Assembly (NCBI RefSeq): GCF_010550695.1 | Contig: NZ_JAAGOB010000006.1 | Span: 1 to 64,000, forward strand | Reading direction: 5' to 3' | Length of the DNA: 64,000 nucleotides | From: Phytoactinopolyspora alkaliphila | GTDB lineage: Bacteria; Actinomycetota; Actinomycetes; Jiangellales; Jiangellaceae | Shown here: one piece after another, positions 18,785 to 25,452 of the stretch | Layout: each line of letters starts with the position of its first letter | How positions within the stretch are numbered: the first letter of the stretch is position 1 | The notes under the pieces: model-generated | What the model saw: the letters and a program-made list of their open reading frames with translations, nothing else | Told to the model about the DNA's origin: nothing | The model's database searches: none | Translations under genes and position numbers: made by a program

Positions 18785-19867
18785 TCAGGCCGTGGCCGCC
18801 CCGACGTGGTGCCAGGTGGCGGGGCGCCGCAGGGCGACATCCAGGGCCGATCGCATGAGGACTCCTTGCAGGAACAGGTCATAGACCCATTCCACGATCA
18901 GCACGGCGGCCAGCAGCCGAGCTTTACGACCGCGGTGCCATACGGTCACGACGCGCTCGCCGACGAAGACGAGACCCAGCGTCGTCCAGATCGGGTGAAC
19001 CCCGAACTGCCCGGTGGCGATGATGTAACAGGTGTAGACGAGGTAGAGCCACATGGCGAACACGCCGAACGCCATTCCGGCTTGCTGCACGGCGTAAGGC
19101 CTGGTCACACGGGTTAAGCCGTAGGTGCGCAGATTCTCCAGCGCGCCTCGCTGCCAGCGCAGCCGCTGCTTCCAGAGATCGCTCCAGGTCGGCATCACCT
19201 CGGTGACCACGATGCACTCGCGAGGCGACACGCACCGCAGCCCCATGCTCTTGATCGCCAGCGTGATCTCGTTGTCCTCTGTCAGCGCCGACGTGTCGTA
19301 GACCTGACCTCGGCGCTCGAGTAGCCGATTCAGTACGTCGACCCGGTGCAGCGTGGCGGTGCCGGTCAGCACCAGCGCGTCGTCGCCGCGGCGGGCGATC
19401 TGCCGCTGGTAGCGCGCGTACTCGTTGCGCTGCAGTTCACCGAGCAGGCCCCCGCCTGGCTCCCCGAGAAAGATCCCGCCGACGGCACCGATCTGCGGAT
19501 CGCCGCCGAGCGTCTCGGTCGCCACCGCGAGGAAGCTGGGGACGATCGTGGAGTCCGCGTCCATCACCAGGACCAGATCGTGCCGACCCATCGACGGCAG
19601 GAGCCACTCCAGAGTCTGGTTGAGCGCTCCGGCCTTCTTGTCTGTGTTCCCGATGGTCTCCACCACGTCGGCGCCCCGCTGCCGGGCGATGCTCACCGTG
19701 TTATCGGTGCAGTTGTCCGCGATGACGACCACGCGATCGGCCGGCCGGCTCTGACGCTCCAAGGACTGCAGCGCCGCGCCCACTCGATCTTCCTCATTGT
19801 GCGCTGGTATCAGAACTGTGATGCGCGTGGCGTCCCGCCCCTCTGCGGTTTGCCGTGTGGTGCTCAT
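18785..19867 (-). CDS. Membrane glycosyltransferase, family 2 (PgaC/cellulose-synthase-like)
   Basis: A processive-type GT2 enzyme expected to polymerise or transfer a sugar from a nucleotide-sugar at the cytoplasmic face of the membrane. The 360-residue protein has the GT-A start (TVLIPAHNEE, residues 17-26), DAD at 103-105 for metal-nucleotide binding, TED at 196-198 (catalytic base) and QRLRW at 234-238 (the Q/RxxRW motif). C-terminal membrane helices follow (about 268-340). ATG 19867 has AGGGGGTGA 7 nt upstream; an in-frame start at 19936 lacks one. The family makes poly-N-acetylglucosamine, cellulose or hyaluronan; the polymer here is unknown. It is cotranscribed with a 62-residue LPDTG protein. 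A perfect Crp-like palindrome lies about 145 bp upstream of its start. Confidence 0.85.
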   Translation of the reverse strand: MSTTRQTAEGRDATRITVLIPAHNEEDRVGAALQSLERQSRPADRVVVIADNCTDNTVSIARQRGADVVETIGNTDKKAGALNQTLEWLLPSMGRHDLVLVMDADSTIVPSFLAVATETLGGDPQIGAVGGIFLGEPGGGLLGELQRNEYARYQRQIARRGDDALVLTGTATLHRVDVLNRLLERRGQVYDTSALTEDNEITLAIKSMGLRCVSPRECIVVTEVMPTWSDLWKQRLRWQRGALENLRTYGLTRVTRPYAVQQAGMAFGVFAMWLYLVYTCYIIATGQFGVHPIWTTLGLVFVGERVVTVWHRGRKARLLAAVLIVEWVYDLFLQGVLMRSALDVALRRPATWHHVGAATA

Positions 19868-20010
19868 GGCTAATTCACCCCCTGCTTTCTTCGTGCATTC
19901 CCTTGCCCTCACGTTGTGTGAGGCATCCTCACCCAAAAGTGATAATGAAGAAAAAGTCCCTCAATCACTAACCAAGACGCAAAGCGGGATAAGTGATGAC
20001 GGGTCAATAA

Positions 20011-20026
20011 TGTGATGTGGGTCACA
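20011..20026. promoter_or_regulatory. Crp/GlxR-type operator
   Basis: TGTGATGTGGGTCACA is an exact TGTGA-N6-TCACA palindrome, the consensus for cAMP-receptor-type regulators in actinobacteria (GlxR, Crp). It sits 144 bp upstream of the glycosyltransferase start at 19867. Confidence 0.65.
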
Positions 20027-20710
20027 TGGAAGGCCGCCTTTACTCAAGGTGATATTCCACTACTGAGCGTCACATTCTTCTTTCTGCCTACTGTTGATCT
20101 CTGCCGTTGTTGCGCGGTGATCGTGTCGGGTGATCGTGCGTGGCCCGGACCGTCGCCGAGCACCAACTATGCGGTACGAGGCTTCCCAATCCGGCCCAAA
20201 ACGGACCCTTTTGGCCAGGAAGGTGGAAACCACGTACAGGCAATGTGGAACAGCAGAAATAGAAAACCTTGCTCTTCGCGACCCACCGTGATAATCGGTC
20301 ACGGAAGGTCACCGGAAGGCGAAGTACACGATCTTTATGCGCCGAATTCGAGAGTCGAGTGTGCGTTTCTCGCGGTTCCAGGCGCGCCTTTGCATGTTTC
20401 CGTATTCTTCGCCAGTGATTCCCGCTCAGCCGCTCCGCGGCCGCCTGATCGCACCGTCCTCGGGTGCGAGATCGGGGCGCAGTAGTTCAACGCGGCGTCT
20501 TCTCCGCCGAGTGGAAATGATTGGACAAGGGGATAACTGGCGTGTCGAAATTCGCCGACGTTGATCGTTTGTCGTAGCTATGGCCGCGAATACGTTTCCG
20601 CCGCGGCCCACGGCGCGGCCGGGAACGGTAGTTCGCGCTACCGCGTGCGTCTGGCGTGCTCCGCGTGCTCTATCAGAGTGGGGGGCATCTCGTTCGCGAG
20701 CTGCCGAGGT
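20027..20710. other. Long intergenic region with lower GC and no gene
   Basis: About 680 bp without a supported gene, noticeably less GC-rich than its surroundings. Open frames here lack ribosome-binding sites and recognisable motifs. The region separates the leftward glycosyltransferase operon from the rightward DUF11/epimerase-like genes and probably contains both promoters. I see no tRNA or riboswitch in it. Confidence 0.4.
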
Positions 20711-20727
20711 AGGGGGAGTTGGAGAGC

Positions 20728-21309
20728 ATGGGCGTGCGGCGTCGCCTGTCTGTCGTGCTGGCAGGCTTGGCAATCGGGATGGCTGCGTTCGTGGCCGTGA
20801 TGGGGCTGGGCCACCTCGTCGGCCCGGCGTACTCAGTGGTGAAGGCCACCATCCCGGAGGCAGGCTCGACCGTGCTGCCGGGTGACGTCATTACCTCCGT
20901 GGTCACCGTCACTCACCGGGGAGGTGACGGTGTGTCCGACGCCCTGTTCATCGACGATCTGTCCACGGTGCGCGAGGTGACATGGAGCGGCGACCTTGAG
21001 GTTTCCGATGGCGTCGCGGCGATCAATGACGGGGTGCTGGTGTGGGGCGGTGACGTGGGTGCGGGTGAGCAGATCACGGTGAGGTACGCGCTGATTGTCG
21101 GCGGAGAGTCGGGCGTGACCGTGCTCGACGAGCAGCCACTGGTGCCGGATGCAGACCCACCTCGTGCCGTCCGGGCGTTGCTCGCCGCGCTGGCTCTGCT
21201 CGGCGTGGCGTGGTGGCTCTATCGGGCAGCGCGTCGCGCAGACAACGTTGCCGGCTCGCGTGCTGTTTCAGGTGGCTGGCGCCTCAATCACCATGCGGTT
21301 CACGGGTAG
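20728..21309 (+). CDS. Membrane-anchored exported protein with a single DUF11-like domain
   Basis: A 193-residue protein with an N-terminal hydrophobic segment (residues 8-33, possibly an uncleaved signal), one DUF11-like beta domain (about 38-130: TVLPGDVITSVVTVTHRGGD, then a GEQITVRYAL strand) and a second hydrophobic helix (about 152-168) with a short basic tail. The domain resembles a single module of the giant LPXTG proteins at 672 and 11565, but there is no sorting motif. ATG 20728 has AGGGGGAG at 20711-20718; an upstream TTG at 20719 is in frame but overlaps that site. The truncated epimerase follows 20 bp later, so the two are likely cotranscribed. The function is unknown. Confidence 0.75.
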   Translation: MGVRRRLSVVLAGLAIGMAAFVAVMGLGHLVGPAYSVVKATIPEAGSTVLPGDVITSVVTVTHRGGDGVSDALFIDDLSTVREVTWSGDLEVSDGVAAINDGVLVWGGDVGAGEQITVRYALIVGGESGVTVLDEQPLVPDADPPRAVRALLAALALLGVAWWLYRAARRADNVAGSRAVSGGWRLNHHAVHG

Positions 21310-21329
21310 CGGCGGGTCAGGAGGTTCGG

Positions 21330-22019
21330 GTGGTACGTACGGAGAATCGGGTGCTGATCGCATACGGCACCTGCTTGGAGGCGGTGCGGCTGGCGCCTCT
21401 GGTGATGGAGCTGCGGCGCACGAAGGGGCTGCGCCCGATGGTGGCCGTACCGGGCCTGCACAGCCCGGTGCTGGACGAGCTGCACGCGATGCTGCGCATC
21501 GAGCCAGACATCGACCTCGACGCGATGGGCTGCGGGAAGCCGCTGGCGGAGACGACTCTGCTTGCCCTGGGCGGGAGGTCGGCGTCGTTCGAACGCAGCT
21601 CGATGTACCTGCACGGCCTCAACGTCGACGTCGTCGTGGTGGGTGGCGAGACAACCACTGCCTTCGCCGTCGCCTTGGCCGGCTTCTATGCCAGGTTGCC
21701 GATCGTGCACGTGGGCGGAGGCCGGCGCGCGGAACTCGGGGATGCGTCGTTCGCCGAGAACCAGCTCGGCCGGTCGATCGCGCAGACCGCGTCGCTTCAC
21801 CTGGTGCCGACGTGCGCGGAGCGGGCGAATCTCGTCGATGAGGGTATCGATCCCGCCGATGTGGTGGTGACAGGCCCGCTCGACATCGACGACGAGGTGG
21901 GGGAGCCGGCGTCGGAGGCCCGCTACGTTCGCGCCGTCGCCCGCTCACGCGCGGCGCTGGAGGAGCTGCTCGGCATCGGGCGGAGACTGCCCGACTTCAG
22001 CCCCACTCAAGCCGCGTGA
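21330..22019 (+). CDS. Truncated, probably inactive UDP-GlcNAc 2-epimerase-like protein
   Basis: A 229-residue relative of non-hydrolysing UDP-N-acetylglucosamine 2-epimerases (WecB/MnaA, about 370-390 residues). Only the N-terminal Rossmann domain is kept. The sequence then jumps at residue 182 to the family's short C-terminal tail (AALEELLGIGRRLPDF), so the second domain is deleted internally. Compared with the full-length paralogue (29058-30242), key residues have changed: RPE becomes CLE (15-17), the QGD Asp is Glu107, the VEAGLR Glu is Gly129. The frame remains intact and has AGGAGG 5 nt before GTG 21330, which argues against a simple pseudogene. It may bind a nucleotide-sugar or regulate its paralogue; this is inference. 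It follows the single-DUF11 gene by 20 bp. Confidence 0.8.
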   Translation: MVRTENRVLIAYGTCLEAVRLAPLVMELRRTKGLRPMVAVPGLHSPVLDELHAMLRIEPDIDLDAMGCGKPLAETTLLALGGRSASFERSSMYLHGLNVDVVVVGGETTTAFAVALAGFYARLPIVHVGGGRRAELGDASFAENQLGRSIAQTASLHLVPTCAERANLVDEGIDPADVVVTGPLDIDDEVGEPASEARYVRAVARSRAALEELLGIGRRLPDFSPTQAA

Positions 22020-22037
22020 GAATCCAGGCCGCAGAAG

Positions 22038-22064
22038 TTGGCACTCTATAGTCGAGAGTGCTAA
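22038..22064 (+). promoter_or_regulatory. CIRCE operator upstream of hsp20 copy 2
   Basis: TTGGCACTC, nine bases, GAGTGCTAA: a CIRCE element with one mismatch to consensus, 118 bp before the hsp20 start at 22183. It predicts HrcA control. Confidence 0.9.
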
Positions 22065-22079
22065 TTTATCTCCTGTAAG

Positions 22080-22159
22080 CGCCTGTCATCCTGGGTCACC
22101 TGGGATGCCCGGGACAGACGGCGGCAGATGTGAACGATGCCTCCGCACTGGGCGGAGCA
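22080..22159 (+). promoter_or_regulatory. Structured 5' leader of hsp20 copy 2 (two hairpins)
   Basis: Hairpin 1 spans 22080-22123 and hairpin 2 spans 22138-22159 (arms CTCCGC and GCGGAG). Both correspond in order, spacing (15 nt after CIRCE) and sequence to 7571-7650. Hairpin 2 lies 9 nt before AGGAGG at 22169-22174. Confidence 0.5.
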
Positions 22160-22182
22160 TGTGATGTCAGGAGGTGGTTGGT

Positions 22183-22635
22183 GTGGTGACACGTTTCGAT
22201 CCGTTCCGCGACATGGACCGTCTCGCCGAGCAGGTGTTCGGTACCGCTCGCAACGCGGCCACGATGCCGCTGGACCTCTATCGCACAGCGGATCACTATG
22301 TCATGCACTTCGATCTTCCAGGCGTGGATCCGGGTTCCATCGACGTCAGCGTCGAAGGCCGGACGCTGACCATCCAGGCCCGCCGCTCGGGTCGTGACGA
22401 AGAGAACGCGCAATGGCTCGCTCGGGAGCGGCCGGTGGGCACCTACGCCCGGCAGCTGACTATCGGCGACGGCGTATCGCTGGACAACATCGAGGCCAGC
22501 TACGCCGACGGGGTACTGACACTCACCGTTCCGGTGGCAGAACAGGCTAAGCCGCGGCGTATCCAGGTCGCCCGAGCGGAGTCCGGCCACGCGGTCGAGA
22601 CCAACAAGGCCGACCGCCAGGAGCTCCAGGCCTGA
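22183..22635 (+). CDS. hsp20: Small heat-shock protein, Hsp20/alpha-crystallin family (copy 2)
   Basis: A 150-residue paralogue of the protein at 7671-8120 with the same layout: FDPFRDMDRLAEQ arm, crystallin domain beginning near residue 30 with HFDLPGVDPGSIDV, and GVLTLTV near residue 121. The in-frame GTG at 22174 overlaps the AGGAGG, so GTG 22183 (8-nt spacing) is chosen, as in copy 1. The CIRCE element and leader hairpins are also duplicated. It stands alone between the truncated epimerase gene, which ends 163 bp upstream, and a convergent LuxR gene. The two copies differ most in the N-terminal arm and C-terminal tail, regions that set oligomerisation in this family, so they may form distinct or mixed assemblies. 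Confidence 0.93.
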   Translation: MVTRFDPFRDMDRLAEQVFGTARNAATMPLDLYRTADHYVMHFDLPGVDPGSIDVSVEGRTLTIQARRSGRDEENAQWLARERPVGTYARQLTIGDGVSLDNIEASYADGVLTLTVPVAEQAKPRRIQVARAESGHAVETNKADRQELQA

Positions 22636-22643
22636 ACGCAGCC

Positions 22644-22673
22644 GACGGGCGGGTGAGACACGGCCCGCCCGTC
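22644..22673. terminator. Bidirectional terminator between hsp20 copy 2 and the LuxR gene
   Basis: A perfect 10-bp inverted repeat (22644-22653 with 22664-22673) with a 10-nt loop, between two converging genes. Confidence 0.65.
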
Positions 22674-22682
22674 GTCATCGGA

Positions 22683-25238
22683 TCATGCGGAAGATGCCCT
22701 GACGTGTCGCCGGCTACCTGCTGCCGCCGTGGGCTCGTCGAGCAGCCCCAGTGCCCGCGCGATGGTGACGGCCTCGTGCCTGTCGGCGGCGTGCAGCTTG
22801 CGATAGGCGGCACGAGTCACCGTCTTCATCGTGTTGGTGGAGACGTACATGCTCTTGGCGGCGGCAGCGAGCGTGGTCTCACCGGCCAGCGCCACCATGA
22901 CCTCGTGCTCCCGGTCCGTCAGTGTGGGCGGGCCGTCCCGGCCGGCACGGTCGAGCGCACGGAGTTCCAGGCCCAATGACGACATTCCACGGTGGCTCGT
23001 TGCCGCGAGCTTGCCGGTCAAGACGGCCGCGCGCAGGTGCGGGAGGGCGAGGATCGGGCGCCGCGCTCCCGTTCGCTCCAGCAGTGCCAGCAGCCGCCGG
23101 AACGACGGCTGCGGGTCGTGACCGAGAAGCAATGCGCATTCAGTTTGCACGGCCAGCCACTCGGTGCGTGCCGCCAAGGTCAGGGACGCGGCGTCCAGGC
23201 CGGACGAGGCGAGTTCCCGCGCCGCGGCAACCGGATCGCCGGATGCCATAAGGCCCTGTGCCTTCGCGATCATCGCGAGTGAAGTGAGCTGCGCCGGTGC
23301 GTCCGCCGCATCGAAACCTCCCAGCTCGTCCAGAGCTGCCTTCGGGTCCCCGTGAACCACGTGCGCTCGCGCACGGGCGATGGAGACCAGCAGGCGGTGT
23401 AGCGGAAGTCTGTGCGTGGCGTGCTCCGGCCCGGACAGCAGCAGCGCCTGTTCGGCGGCTGCCGGGTCCCCGGAGAGCAGCCCGAGGGTGGACCATGCAT
23501 AGGCGTGCCAGGCTGTGGGCGGCTCCGCGTCGCGATCGAGCATCCCACGAGCCGCGTCCAGCAGATCCGGAGCGTTCCAGATGCGCCCATGCTCCAGCTC
23601 GAGCAGGCCGAGGACCAGGTTCGCGTGCTCGATGAGCAACTCGTCGGCGTGCTGCCGTGCATAACCAGAGGCGGACTCGATCGCACGCCGGGCGGAGGCC
23701 AGATCTCCCCGCAGGAGCGATGTGTAGGCGAGCGACCGCTCGCTGATCGCCATGTACCAGTCCGCGCGATTGTTCCGCGCCAGCGTCTTGGCCGACCGGA
23801 AGGCGGTCTCGGCCTGCTCTACGTTCCCTTCAGCCAGCCGTGAGACCCCGGTCTGGTAGGTGAAGTACACGATCCGGTTGACGTGTTCGTGACGCTGTCC
23901 GTCGGTGGCCGACTCGAGATACGCCTGCCCCGCGCGTTCGACGGCATTCGCCTCATCGACGTCTCCCCGGGCACGAGCGAGCATCATGCTCAGCGAGTGG
24001 AAGGACAGCAACGGCCCGTTCAGTGCCGTCCGTTCGATGACGGCGTCCGCTTGCGCCAGCCGCAGTGCGAACGTGTCCAGGTCGGGCGGGGCGCGCAGTG
24101 CGGAGATCGCTGAGATCAGCAGGAGGCTGGGGTCGTTCGCCAGCGCTTTGTCGCTCAGCGATCGGATAGCCGGACCGGCGCTCAGGAAATCGCCCTGCGG
24201 CGATATCTGGTCAGCCCACGTGTCCCGCAGCACGCCCGCGACGACTTTGTCGAGCGACGCCTCGACCAGATACGGCAATGCATCCGTGGTGCGCCCCGCG
24301 GCGACGAGCGTCTGGACCGCTGTGGTGACCAACCGGGCCCGCCGCCCGGGACTCCTGACCTCCAGGTCGGCGAGAAGGTGCTGTCGGATTGGTTCCGGGA
24401 TGCGCCACTGACCGGCCGTCGGGGCATGTACGAGTAGGCCCGACGCCGCCCAGCGGTCGATCAGCCGGCGCGGGTTCAGATCGGATCCGGGTTGGCCGGG
24501 AAGTTGCGAGGTCAGCAGGGTGGCTAGCATCGCGGCGTCGATCTGGGGCACTGCGGCGGCGTCGGTGAACGCCGCGAGCTCGTCCGCCGGCACGGAGGCG
24601 ACCAGCTCGTCGGCGACGAACCGGGCGATCAGCTCCCGCACGGGCCGGGCGATGACCGGCGTGTCCGGCTGATGCATCCGCAGGGCCGCTGCCACCATGG
24701 CCGGCCAGCCGTCGGTGGCCTGATGGAGGGCAGCGACCTCGTCCGGGGTGAGGGTTGCCTTGTACCGCGCCGCGAGCGCCGCGACGTCGTCCTCTGTAAA
24801 GAGCAGGTCCTCGATGCCGATCACGGATACAGTGCCGTCCAGGAGCATTCCCGGAGTCACCGCCGCGAGCGGCGCGCTGCTGGCCACCACCGCGCGCGTG
24901 CCGTGAATTCGGTTGTGTTCGATCAAGGCCATCAGTGCGGGGTTGTGGGCGCTGGCGTCGTCGAGCACGATCATCCGCGCTGGAGGTGATCCCGCGGCGA
25001 TGTTCCGGAGGTGCGTGGCCAGCTCGTCGTCGGAGCCGATCCTGGTGTGCCCGGTGGGACCGGCCTGCCGGGCAATCTCGTCGAGAAGACTCGACTTGCC
25101 GAGTCCGGCCGGGCCTTGGCACACGATCAATGCGGCTGTCCGATCGCCGATGACGGAGTGCACGAGCTTGTTCCTGCTCAGTGTCGGGTTCGGCCCCCGC
25201 CCGTTCGAAGGCGTACGCCGCGTTGCGTGATTCGACAT
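22683..25238 (-). CDS. Large ATP-binding LuxR-family regulator (LAL/MalT-like), leftward
   Basis: An 851-residue transcription regulator. A P-loop lies at residues 42-50 (GPAGLGKSS), with a candidate Walker B MIVLDDAS near residue 94. A STAND-type ATPase and helical, TPR-like middle follow. A C-terminal LuxR helix-turn-helix begins near residue 775 (TLTDREHEVMVALAGE) and continues with MYVSTNTMKTVTRAAYRKL. MalT-type proteins activate transcription after binding ATP and a ligand. ATG 25238 is preceded by GAGAGGTGGG; a GTG 9 nt upstream overlaps that site. It is transcribed divergently from the next LAL regulator across a 214-bp gap. Targets are unknown; nearby hsp20, epimerase and sigma-factor genes are candidates by position only. 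Confidence 0.85.
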   Translation of the reverse strand: MSNHATRRTPSNGRGPNPTLSRNKLVHSVIGDRTAALIVCQGPAGLGKSSLLDEIARQAGPTGHTRIGSDDELATHLRNIAAGSPPARMIVLDDASAHNPALMALIEHNRIHGTRAVVASSAPLAAVTPGMLLDGTVSVIGIEDLLFTEDDVAALAARYKATLTPDEVAALHQATDGWPAMVAAALRMHQPDTPVIARPVRELIARFVADELVASVPADELAAFTDAAAVPQIDAAMLATLLTSQLPGQPGSDLNPRRLIDRWAASGLLVHAPTAGQWRIPEPIRQHLLADLEVRSPGRRARLVTTAVQTLVAAGRTTDALPYLVEASLDKVVAGVLRDTWADQISPQGDFLSAGPAIRSLSDKALANDPSLLLISAISALRAPPDLDTFALRLAQADAVIERTALNGPLLSFHSLSMMLARARGDVDEANAVERAGQAYLESATDGQRHEHVNRIVYFTYQTGVSRLAEGNVEQAETAFRSAKTLARNNRADWYMAISERSLAYTSLLRGDLASARRAIESASGYARQHADELLIEHANLVLGLLELEHGRIWNAPDLLDAARGMLDRDAEPPTAWHAYAWSTLGLLSGDPAAAEQALLLSGPEHATHRLPLHRLLVSIARARAHVVHGDPKAALDELGGFDAADAPAQLTSLAMIAKAQGLMASGDPVAAARELASSGLDAASLTLAARTEWLAVQTECALLLGHDPQPSFRRLLALLERTGARRPILALPHLRAAVLTGKLAATSHRGMSSLGLELRALDRAGRDGPPTLTDREHEVMVALAGETTLAAAAKSMYVSTNTMKTVTRAAYRKLHAADRHEAVTIARALGLLDEPTAAAGSRRHVRASSA

Positions 25239-25452
25239 GTTGCCCACCTCTCACCTCCGCGCGGTGGTCTCCCCTCCATCACGCTCGGCGGATCCATTCT
25301 GGCACGTCGCTCACCCGCCGTATCACCCCATGCCTCACCCCTGCCTCGGCGTAAGAGATGTCTCCGGTCCGTGTCCTGGTGGGTGACGGTCGAACCGCGG
25401 CAGCCCCGCGGTTCGACGTGTCCGGGTGTGACCACATGGCGAGGGGAGTGCA

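Noticed and set aside
20012-20485. 157-codon open frame in the intergenic region before the DUF11 gene
   Set aside because: No ribosome-binding site, no domain, and a Cys/Pro-rich composition unlike neighbouring proteins.
21332-21339. Third GTACGTAC occurrence as another ECF promoter
   Set aside because: It lies just inside the coding start of the truncated epimerase gene and lacks the companion 19-bp block.
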